Shown here: piece by piece, positions 1-4,462 of the stretch
How positions within the stretch are numbered: the stretch's first letter is position 1
Layout of the letters: each line of letters opens with the position of its first letter
Assembly: GCA_910586315.1 (NCBI GenBank)
Contig: CAJUIP010000077.1
Coordinates: 1 to 7,638, forward strand
DNA length: 7,638 nt
Direction: 5' to 3'
DNA from: an uncultured Lachnospiraceae bacterium
Lineage (GTDB): Bacteria; Bacillota; Clostridia; Lachnospirales; Lachnospiraceae
The notes under the pieces: generated by a model
Seen by the model: the letters and a program-made list of their open reading frames with translations, nothing else
Databases searched by the model: none
Told to the model about the DNA's origin: nothing
Position numbers and translations under genes: made by a program

Positions 1-62
1 TTGCAAAATAAGGAAATTTTTTATAAAGCTGGCTTATTCAAGTGGCAAACTCGGGGGGACAT

Positions 63-173
63 CTTCTTGCCCGCCCCCAACGGACAAGAAGCATCGGGCG
101 TTCGCCCGATGTGGAAAAACGGATAAAATCAGTCTTACAAGCAAGCTTTACACCTGTTTTTATCCGTTTTTCC
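63..173. repeat. Cluster of nested inverted repeats upstream of tRNA-Gln
   Basis: Three palindromes lie in a row. Arms CTTCTTG/CAAGAAG (63-69 and 85-91) are followed directly by CATCGGGC/GCCCGATG (92-99 and 104-111, 4-nt loop). A longer pair with perfect 16-nt arms follows (113-128 and 158-173, starting GGAAAAACGG on the left), separated by a 29-nt spacer. The right arm contains a T-run, so part of this could terminate a gene lying left of the window. No coding region is supported in bases 1-256. The arrangement also resembles the dispersed palindromic repeats common between genes in clostridia; that is inference. Confidence 0.6.
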
Positions 174-212
174 CCGCCCCGTAAACTGTAAACAAGTTAT
201 CGTAAAATACAG

Positions 213-241
213 TTGAAAATTCCCGTTTTTTGTGATAAACT
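213..241 (+). promoter_or_regulatory. Promoter of tRNA-Gln
   Basis: A -35 box TTGAAA (213-218) and a -10 box TAAACT (236-241) are separated by 17 bp. The -10 is preceded by TGA, giving an extended -10 (TGn). Expected transcription start is about 248, some 9 nt before the mature 5' end of the tRNA. A 7-nt inverted repeat AACTGTA/TACAGTT (184-190 and 208-214) touches the -35 box; whether it is an operator is unknown. Confidence 0.7.
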
Positions 242-256
242 ATACCTGTTACGCAC

Positions 257-328
257 TGGGCCATCGCCAAGCGGTAAGGCACAGGACTTTGACTCCTGCA
301 GTCGTTGGTTCGAATCCAACTGGCCCAG
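257..328 (+). tRNA. tRNA-Gln (anticodon TTG)
   Basis: A complete 72-nt cloverleaf. The acceptor stem is TGGGCCA paired with TGGCCCA (257-263 and 321-327), with discriminator G at 328. The D arm GCC..GGC is intact, the anticodon loop reads CTTTGAC with TTG at positions 34-36, and the T-loop is TTCGAAT. The U1-A72 pair is usual for bacterial tRNA-Gln. CCA is not encoded (CGA follows), so the 3' end must be added by tRNA nucleotidyltransferase. It is transcribed singly, with a promoter at 213-241 and a hairpin terminator at 396-415. Confidence 0.97.
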
Positions 329-395
329 CGAATAAAAAGACGCATCCGGCACAGCTGAGGCAGTAATCTTTTCCCTGTGCGCGAACATGCATCGT

Positions 396-415
396 GGCCC
401 ATCAGGGCCTTTTTT
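396..415 (+). terminator. Rho-independent terminator after tRNA-Gln
   Basis: The stem GGCCC/GGGCC with loop ATCA (396-409) is followed by six T (410-415). It lies 67 nt after the tRNA 3' end on the same strand. An additional stem GCACAG/CTGTGC (349-354 and 375-380) sits between the tRNA and the terminator in the trailer. Confidence 0.75.
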
Positions 416-483
416 GTTTCGTGCTTAGGATCGCGCTGTCGCGGAAAGGAAGATGTCGCTGCCGTGGCCTGCCGCAGGCCAAG

Positions 484-509
484 TATCCTGCACTGCAGGA
501 TTCTTTTTT
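484..509 (+). terminator. Second terminator-like hairpin
   Basis: A perfect 7-bp stem ATCCTGC/GCAGGAT (485-491 and 495-501) with loop ACT is followed by TC and six T (504-509). It is preceded by another hairpin, GGCCTG/CAGGCC (466-471 and 475-480). It could back up the tRNA-Gln terminator or act as an attenuator in the leader of the flavoprotein gene at 633. Confidence 0.55.
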
Positions 510-567
510 ATTTACGTGAGCAACGAGCCAAAGTCCGTGCTGGCACGAGACCTTGGCGGCCGCCGTA

Positions 568-606
568 AAACTATGAGAAACTCGCAAAGCGTATTTCTCA
601 TAGTTT
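568..606. repeat. Perfect 13-nt inverted repeat before the flavoprotein gene
   Basis: Arms AAACTATGAGAAA and TTTCTCATAGTTT (568-580 and 594-606) are separated by 13 nt. The right arm ends 26 nt before the ATG at 633, so the structure would sit in the mRNA leader or act as an operator or dispersed repeat. It is one of several palindromes in 420-606. I saw no convincing sigma-A promoter for the gene in this stretch. Confidence 0.6.
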
Positions 607-632
607 CATGGGAAAGAAAAAGGGGATTTGCT

Positions 633-1136
633 ATGTTCAGAGAAATGAGACGAAAAAGACAGCTGCTGCCAGAACAGGAATGTATCCGGATTCTGGAACA
701 GGGAACTTCAGGCGTTCTGTCTGTTTTGGGGGATGAGGACTATCCCTACGCCGTACCGCTTAGCTACGTTTACTCCGGAAACACGCTCTACTTCCACTGC
801 GCCAAAAACGGCCACAAACTGGACGCCATCAGAAAACACTCCAAAGCGTCTTTCTGTGTCATCGCCCAGGATCACATTGTACCTGAGGAATACACAACCT
901 ATTTTAAAAGCGTCATCGTATTCGGAAGAGCACATATTCTGACAGACTCAGAAAAAATTCAGGAAGCCATTGAGCTTTTGTCCTTAAAATATAACCCCTC
1001 AGACAGTGCGAAACACCGTCAAACGACCATCGACCGGGAGTCGGCTGCTCTCTGCATGTTTGCCCTGGAAGTTGAATTTATGACTGGAAAGGAAGCCATT
1101 GAACTGGTGAAACGTACAGAAAATGATTTACAATAA
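633..1136 (+). CDS. Pyridoxamine 5'-phosphate oxidase-family (NimA-like) flavin-binding protein
   Basis: A 167-residue cytoplasmic protein of the FMN-binding split-barrel superfamily, closest in pattern to the 'nitroimidazole reductase NimA-like' and PNPOx-related proteins of clostridia. Visible hallmarks are the N-terminal helix with strand GVLSVLGDEDYPYAVPLSY (27-45), the core strand NTLYFHCAKNGHKLDAI (50-66) whose FHxAxxGxK pattern is the usual FMN-phosphate contact of this group, then ASFCVIAQDHIVP and the GRAHILTD strand. Length matches the family. The true substrate is unknown; several relatives bind FMN or F420 and a few confer nitroimidazole resistance, but that cannot be assumed here. 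The reading frame is open from 453, but the ATG at 633 is chosen because AGGGG (621-625) precedes it by 7 nt and homology begins there. The gene stands alone between tRNA-Gln and converging tRNA genes. Confidence 0.88.
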   Translation: MFREMRRKRQLLPEQECIRILEQGTSGVLSVLGDEDYPYAVPLSYVYSGNTLYFHCAKNGHKLDAIRKHSKASFCVIAQDHIVPEEYTTYFKSVIVFGRAHILTDSEKIQEAIELLSLKYNPSDSAKHRQTTIDRESAALCMFALEVEFMTGKEAIELVKRTENDLQ

Positions 1137-1142
1137 AAAAGA

Positions 1143-1217
1143 AAGCAGAGGAGGCCTTTTCCCTGCTCGCCGCACGGCCCGCACGCCGCTTTAGCGGCAT
1201 ATTCTTTCGTGTGGGCC
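1143..1217. repeat. Hairpins between converging flavoprotein gene and tRNA operon
   Basis: Two structures follow the flavoprotein stop codon. The first is a bulged stem (GCAG·GG with CC·CTGC, 1145-1166). Read on the minus strand, it is followed by CTTTC and six T that overlap the flavoprotein stop codon, so it could be a second terminator for the tRNA operon. The second is a larger hairpin with a 9-bp outer stem (1176-1184 with 1209-1217, one G-U pair) enclosing GCCGC/GCGGC (1185-1189 and 1194-1198). Neither has a T-run on the plus strand, so the flavoprotein gene has no obvious intrinsic terminator of its own. Confidence 0.45.
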
Positions 1218-1225
1218 TGTACATG

Positions 1226-1249
1226 AAAAAACCGCAGCTGCCGCTGCGG
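1226..1249 (-). terminator. Rho-independent terminator of the tRNA-Arg-His operon
   Basis: On the minus strand the 6-bp stem CCGCAG/CTGCGG (1232-1237 and 1244-1249, 6-nt loop) is followed by six T (complement of 1226-1231). It begins 9 nt after the 3' end of tRNA-His. Confidence 0.85.
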
Positions 1250-1257
1250 GAAAATCA

Positions 1258-1332
1258 GGTGGATACAGGGACTCGAACCCTGGGCCTCCAGAGCCACAAT
1301 CTGGCGCGCTAACCAACTGCGCTATACCCACC
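1258..1332 (-). tRNA. tRNA-His (anticodon GTG)
   Basis: A complete cloverleaf on the minus strand. The acceptor GTGGGTA/TATCCAC carries the extra G at position -1 opposite C73, the identity element of bacterial tRNA-His. The anticodon loop TTGTGGC gives GTG. The T-arm (CAGGG TTCGAGT CCCTG) is intact. No CCA is encoded. It is the second gene of a two-tRNA operon, with tRNA-Arg 31 nt upstream and a terminator 9 nt downstream. Confidence 0.96.
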
Positions 1333-1363
1333 ATATGAAATTTTTTGGAGTGCTTGCTCCAAG

Positions 1364-1437
<74 letters not shown>

Positions 1438-1473
1438 ATACCGAACCTGTCTGTTTATCATGACAGCAAAAGT

Positions 1474-1502
1474 AGTATATACTAAATCCTTTCGTATGTC
1501 AA
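1474..1502 (-). promoter_or_regulatory. Promoter of the tRNA-Arg-His operon
   Basis: On the minus strand a perfect -35 TTGACA (complement of 1497-1502) is followed after exactly 17 bp by -10 TATACT (complement of 1474-1479). The tRNA-Arg 5' end lies 36 nt downstream of the -10, as expected for a stable-RNA promoter. Confidence 0.88.
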
Positions 1503-1541
1503 GCAAATTTTGAAGATTTTTATCTTTTTAAGTACAATTTT

Positions 1542-1574
1542 TGTAACGGTTCAGACAGCCCCTGGACTATTACA
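1542..1574. repeat. Imperfect inverted repeat (TAACGGTTCAGACAG motif)
   Basis: Arms at 1542-1554 and 1562-1574 match at 10 of 13 positions around a 7-nt centre. The left part TAACGGTTCAGACAG (1544-1558) recurs at 3128-3142 as TAACCGTTCAGATAG, 13 of 15 identical. This suggests a dispersed intergenic repeat. Otherwise I see no gene in 1503-1618. Confidence 0.4.
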
Positions 1575-1618
1575 GTGTACAACTAAATTACTTTGATACA
1601 CATATTTGTGCAGTATTC

Positions 1619-1658
1619 AGGTTTATGGGTGCCATTTATCACTAACACCCATAAACCT
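1619..1658. terminator. Perfect 13-bp hairpin downstream of the surface protein gene
   Basis: Arms AGGTTTATGGGTG and CACCCATAAACCT (1619-1631 and 1646-1658) enclose a 14-nt loop. The hairpin starts 11 nt after the stop codon of the minus-strand gene ending at 1670, so it is probably its 3' terminator or mRNA-stabilising stem. The T-rich tail is on the plus-strand side (TTTATTGTATTCTT), and the minus-strand side lacks a good T-run, so the direction of termination is uncertain. Confidence 0.55.
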
Positions 1659-1669
1659 TTATTGTATTC

Positions 1670-2380
1670 TTACTTTAAATAGTTCATCATGAATTGGTCT
1701 TCTGTAAACTCTCTATTTTCACCTAGAATAAATACAATCTTTACATCATTTCCTACAACACTGATGTATATATTGCAAGGCATAATGGTTTCAGCATCCA
1801 CATTTACTACATAAATATAGTGGTCCCAGACCCCACTGTTATACTGCTTAACATCATGATTTAAAATAACAGGATCCTGTCCAAATGTGTTAATTATGCC
1901 ATCTACCGCTTCATCTTTAAGCTCCTGTAAGCCTTCATCTCCATAGTTATCTCTGATGTACTGAATAGCTTCTTCATGCACTGCCATAAGGAATACGCAA
2001 AAACTATCATTGGTTTCTTGCAGTAAGATACTGTCATCTTCCGCATCTATTTTCACGTCGTACCCATTAGGTACTGTAACTGTGAAGCTTTTTGTAGATA
2101 TTTCAGTGCTTCTTACTTGTTCCTGTCCATTAACTACCCACGCACCAGACGCATTTACGTCATAACCATCAGGTGTCTTGGTATTAGTTAGAATATAACC
2201 ACTGTCACTGAAAAAATAACTCTTTCCATCAATCCAGTACCATCCACTTTTCAAATAACTATTATCAGAGTTCTGATACCACCAACCAGTATCATCTTCC
2301 AACCACTGACCAGCATAGGCAGTCATTCCCATGGATAATGTTAAAAGACAAGATGCCAGTAATAACTTAAATCTCTTCAT
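1670..2380 (-). CDS. Secreted cell-wall-binding repeat protein with PsbP/DUF1795-like C-terminal domain
   Basis: A 236-residue exported protein. Residues 1-23 form a signal peptide: MKRFK, then hydrophobic LLLASCLLTLSMGM, ending in the AYA|GQ cleavage motif. Residues 24-85 are aromatic and glycine rich (DTGWWYQ, SGWYWIDGKSYFF, GYILTN, SGAWVVNG) and match the choline-binding-like cell-wall-binding repeats that anchor clostridial proteins non-covalently to the envelope. From about 92 to the end the pattern TKSFTVTVPNGYDV, a mixed helix (HEEAIQYIRDNYGDEGLQEL) and late strands (VWDHYIYVVNV, CNIYISVVGNDVKIVFIL) looks like the Mog1/PsbP/DUF1795 fold, which is an inference from the pattern. Function unknown. 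Start: AAGGAG lies 9 nt before the ATG. The gene is AT-richer than the genes on the right and sits alone between two tRNA operons, which suggests an accessory gene. Confidence 0.85.
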   Translation of the reverse strand: MKRFKLLLASCLLTLSMGMTAYAGQWLEDDTGWWYQNSDNSYLKSGWYWIDGKSYFFSDSGYILTNTKTPDGYDVNASGAWVVNGQEQVRSTEISTKSFTVTVPNGYDVKIDAEDDSILLQETNDSFCVFLMAVHEEAIQYIRDNYGDEGLQELKDEAVDGIINTFGQDPVILNHDVKQYNSGVWDHYIYVVNVDAETIMPCNIYISVVGNDVKIVFILGENREFTEDQFMMNYLK

Positions 2381-2481
2381 TCCTTTTCTCTCCTTGACTT
2401 TATGGGCAGTGTCATATTTACTACCCTATTTTTTTATTAACCTTGTATTTTCGGGAATTACCACACTTTTTCAAAAGAAAA

Positions 2482-2546
2482 GCAATGACCTCCCTTTTGT
2501 GTAAATACTATTACCAACCCACAAACGCTGAAAGGAAAATCATTGC
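2482..2546 (+). other. Long hairpin preceding the transposase-like fragment
   Basis: Outer arms GCAATGA/TCATTGC (2482-2488 and 2540-2546) and an inner stem TTTGTG/CACAAA (2496-2501 and 2520-2525) form a long interrupted hairpin. It ends two bases before the ATG at 2549. Such structures can limit translation of transposases from external transcripts; that role is inferred. Confidence 0.45.
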
Positions 2547-2548
2547 CT

Positions 2549-2722
2549 ATGGATAGTATTCCCTATTTGCTCTCCCTCATTCAATCTCTTTACCAGCAGA
2601 ACTGCCGGCTGATCCATTTTATCTGCAAATACATCCCTCTTAAACAGTGGGCTTTTGATAATTCCCATTCCCCCGGATACCGGAAATTCAAGATTGGCAA
2701 ACTCCCTCTGGCCACCGGGTAA
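2549..2722 (+). pseudogene. Truncated transposase-like N-terminal fragment
   Basis: A 57-codon frame from ATG to TAA begins MDSIPYLLSLIQSLYQQNC and continues with FICKYIPLKQWAFDNSHSP and YRKFKIGKLP. This pattern (IPLKxWAFDxSHSPxYxKFKxxKLP) resembles the start of a transposase family I recall from Lachnospiraceae, which is about 300-400 residues long. The zinc-ribbon and DDE catalytic regions expected after it are absent, because the frame stops soon after KLP. No good Shine-Dalgarno is placed (AAAGGA is 12 nt away). Past the stop, another frame (about 2732-2804) may hold further decayed sequence (IIRPLKTESS). The similarity is from memory and needs a search. Confidence 0.45.
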
Positions 2723-2844
2723 AGAGCTAAGCGCCAGGCTTTCTATCATTAGGCCTTTGAAGACAGAAAGTTCTGACGCTGTTTTTTGTGGTTTTAGGGG
2801 TAAGTAAACATATCCCAAATGAAGTCAATCCGCACCAATAAAAA

Positions 2845-2915
2845 AGCGGGTGATGGGAATCGAACCCACGTATCCAGCTTGGAAGGCTGGTGTTCTACCA
2901 TTGAACTACACCCGC
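2845..2915 (-). tRNA. tRNA-Gly (anticodon TCC)
   Basis: A complete 71-nt cloverleaf on the minus strand. The acceptor GCGGGTG pairs perfectly with CACCCGC, discriminator T. The anticodon loop CTTCCAA gives TCC, and the T-loop is TTCGATT. No CCA is encoded. It is the second gene after tRNA-Pro (28-nt spacer). The discriminator and next five bases form a run of six T, but no separate terminator hairpin follows. The transposon-like remnant begins 16 nt beyond the tRNA end. Confidence 0.96.
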
Positions 2916-2943
2916 ATAAATCATTCTTTTATTTTATGAGACA

Positions 2944-3018
2944 TCGGGGTGACAGGATTTGAACCTGCGGCCTCCTGGTCCCAAACCAGGCGCTCTAGCC
3001 AAGCTGAGCCACACCCCG
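2944..3018 (-). tRNA. tRNA-Pro (anticodon TGG)
   Basis: A complete 75-nt cloverleaf on the minus strand. The acceptor CGGGGTG pairs perfectly with CACCCCG, discriminator A. C1-G72 is typical of bacterial tRNA-Pro. The anticodon loop TTTGGGA gives TGG, and the T-loop is TTCAAAT. No CCA is encoded. First gene of the Pro-Gly operon. Confidence 0.96.
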
Positions 3019-3070
3019 CTTCACAAAAACGCCCTCTGAAGCAATCCAAGTTTCCCGGAACGCATGAGTT

Positions 3071-3099
3071 ATTATAACTTAATAAGGCGCCTTTGTCAA
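3071..3099 (-). promoter_or_regulatory. Consensus promoter of the tRNA-Pro-Gly operon
   Basis: On the minus strand TTGACA (complement of 3094-3099), exactly 17 bp, then TATAAT (complement of 3071-3076). Both hexamers match the sigma-A/sigma-70 consensus perfectly. tRNA-Pro starts 52 nt downstream of the -10, so a 5' leader of about 45 nt is removed. Confidence 0.93.
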
Positions 3100-3119
3100 C
3101 CATTTTTTAGAAAAATATT

Positions 3120-3318
3120 CTATATGGTAACCGTTCAGATAGATCTGCACGTTCACCACGCCGACTGTAAGAGCACGTAGTGATCGCGGGCATACGGCCC
3201 ACCGCCTTAGCGATTCTAAATGACCATATGCCGTAACAATTCAAGGGTTATCTAAACTGCCGCCGTTCTGCCGCGTGCCTCTTATCCGCGGCAGACAAGA
3301 AGATGCAAAGCTGAACAA
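3120..3318. other. Structured intergenic region after the phosphodiesterase gene
   Basis: No gene is supported here. The stretch holds the TAACCGTTCAGATAG motif shared with 1544-1558 (at 3128-3142). It also holds a nested hairpin ATCGC/GCGAT (3183-3187 and 3210-3214) enclosing GCGG/CCGC and GGGC/GCCC. A strong stem CTGCCGCG/CGCGGCAG (3268-3275 and 3287-3294) lies 25 nt beyond the stop codon of the minus-strand operon. That last hairpin has no T-run, so it is at best an atypical terminator or 3'-end stabiliser. Confidence 0.45.
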
Positions 3319-3840
3319 TTACCAGAGGGAATTTGCCGCAATGTTTTCTTCCAGATGGCAAATCGTGTAATGCGCTTTTCCCTCACGGTCAATTTCCATC
3401 ACAATATAAGACGGTTTTCTCCCCTCCTGTCGCGGATAGGAAAGGCTTCCCGGATTTAAAACCACCAGACCGTCGTTACAGTATTCCAGGAAAGGCCTGT
3501 GGGTATGGCCAAACATGACAATATCCGCCTTTCTGGATCTTGCTTCTTCTTTAATTCCTTCAGTCCCCAGGGATACGCCGTACATATGTCCATGACTGAT
3601 AAAAGCACGGTACTTTCCAATGAAAATCTCTTCTTCACGCGCACAGAAGGAGAAGAAATCGTTGTTGCCGCGGACCACATGAATGACACAGTTGTCATTG
3701 TGGAGCCATTCCTTAAAATATGCTTCGCTCCCCTCGGTGTCTCCCAAATGAATCAGCATATCAAAAGGAGCCGTTTTTTCAATAACCGTCTTAAGATTCT
3801 GATCTCTCCTGTGCGTATCGCTGACTATCAAAATTTTCAT
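3319..3840 (-). CDS. yfcE: YfcE/YsnB-type metallophosphoesterase
   Basis: A calcineurin-like phosphodiesterase of the small YfcE/MJ0936 family (family length about 160-185; here 173 residues). All metal-binding motifs are visible, numbered from the earlier in-frame ATG at 3846: SDTH (Asp10, His12), GD (Asp36), GNND (Asn61, Asn62), SHGH (His85) and GHTH (His114, His116), followed by NPGS. These predict a di-metal, usually Mn-dependent, cytosolic phosphodiesterase; the natural substrate is not established. The earlier ATG (3846) overlaps the preceding gene's stop as ATGA, but GGGGA abuts it. The second ATG (3840) has GGGGA at 6 nt and gives the family-typical MKILIVSDTH start, so it is preferred. 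Last gene of the operon, translationally coupled to the XTP/dITP diphosphatase gene, a pairing often found in Bacillota. Confidence 0.93.
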   Translation of the reverse strand: MKILIVSDTHRRDQNLKTVIEKTAPFDMLIHLGDTEGSEAYFKEWLHNDNCVIHVVRGNNDFFSFCAREEEIFIGKYRAFISHGHMYGVSLGTEGIKEEARSRKADIVMFGHTHRPFLEYCNDGLVVLNPGSLSYPRQEGRKPSYIVMEIDREGKAHYTICHLEENIAANSLW

Positions 3841-3842
3841 GA

Positions 3843-4445
3843 TCATTCCCCAATTTCTTTTTCCAAACGCGCCTTCATGGCCCGGAGCGCCTTGCCGCGG
3901 TGGCTGATTTTGTTCTTTTCTTCCATGGTGATCTCCGCCGAAGTTTTTCCCAGCTCAGGCAGAAAAAGAATGGGATCGTATCCGAATCCCTCCTCTCCGG
4001 CCGGTTCGTAGGCGATACGCCCCTCCATAGTATCTCTGACCGATAATGTTCTTCCGTCAGGAAGCACTGCTGCAATCACGCAGACAAACCGCGCCGACCT
4101 TTTTTCATCGGCCACGCCGTTCAGTCTGTGAATCAGATTCCAGTTTTTGATTTCATAAGAAGTTTTCTCTCCCATATACCGGGCAGAATAAACTCCCGGT
4201 TCTTTATTAAGCGCATCCACCTCCAGACCGGAATCATCCGCCAGAACAATTCCCCCGGTCTGCTCCCAGACAGCCCTGGCCTTAATAAGGGCATTGGCCT
4301 CAAAGGTGGCCCCGTCCTCCTCAATATCTATCCGGACTCCTGCTTCCTTCATGGATAAAATTTCTGCTCCCAGACCGCTTAGTAATTCGCGGATTTCCCG
4401 CATTTTCCCCTCATTGGATGTAGCAAATACAATCTTATGTTCCAT
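3843..4445 (-). CDS. rdgB: XTP/dITP diphosphatase (non-canonical purine NTP pyrophosphatase)
   Basis: A 200-residue HAM1/RdgB-family enzyme that hydrolyses dITP, ITP and XTP to monophosphates plus pyrophosphate, keeping deaminated purines out of DNA and RNA. Hallmarks: TSNEGK (9-14, phosphate contact with Lys14), EDGATFEANALIKA (43-56), ADDSGLEVDAL (69-79, catalytic Asp71), PGVYSARY (83-90), GFGYDPI (153-159) and SHRGKAL (181-187). Length and motif order are normal, with no sign of damage. GAGGA lies 9 nt before the ATG, and the gap to the preceding peptidase gene is 17 nt. The stop codon overlaps the first ATG of the next frame. Cytosolic homodimer in characterised relatives. Confidence 0.97.
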   Translation of the reverse strand: MEHKIVFATSNEGKMREIRELLSGLGAEILSMKEAGVRIDIEEDGATFEANALIKARAVWEQTGGIVLADDSGLEVDALNKEPGVYSARYMGEKTSYEIKNWNLIHRLNGVADEKRSARFVCVIAAVLPDGRTLSVRDTMEGRIAYEPAGEEGFGYDPILFLPELGKTSAEITMEEKNKISHRGKALRAMKARLEKEIGE

Positions 4446-4462
4446 GTTCTCAAATCCTCAGT

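Larger units (their letters stand above)
2394..2828. mobile_element. Probable decayed insertion-sequence remnant
   Basis: Imperfect inverted ends can be aligned: left 2394-2428 and the reverse complement of 2795-2828. They share TTGACTTYAT, then GGG, then TTTACT(T)ACCC(C)TA, with small gaps between. Between them lie a strong hairpin (2482-2546) and a short reading frame (2549-2722) that resembles a transposase N-terminus and stops early. At about 435 bp the element is far too short for a functional insertion sequence, so it would be an internally deleted or degenerate copy. No target-site duplication was found. The right end is 16 nt from the 3' end of tRNA-Gly. The family assignment is not secure. 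Confidence 0.45.

Noticed and set aside
453..632. N-terminal extension of the flavoprotein frame to an ATG at 453
   Set aside because: The 60 extra codons run through several palindromes and a terminator-like hairpin, have no Shine-Dalgarno at 453, and do not resemble the family. The ATG at 633 has AGGGG at 7 nt.
1345..1362. Terminator between tRNA-Arg and tRNA-His
   Set aside because: On the transcribed strand the hairpin is followed by a run of A rather than T, and tRNA-His has no promoter of its own.
2345..2380. Lipobox LASC (residues 8-11) in the cell-wall-binding protein
   Set aside because: The cysteine is too close to the N-terminus and is followed by more hydrophobic residues and a clear AYA cleavage site, so a normal signal peptide is more likely.
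2540..2818. 92-codon minus-strand frame in the region of the transposon remnant
   Set aside because: It is antisense to the transposase-like fragment, shows no family pattern and no ribosome binding site, and covers the right inverted end.
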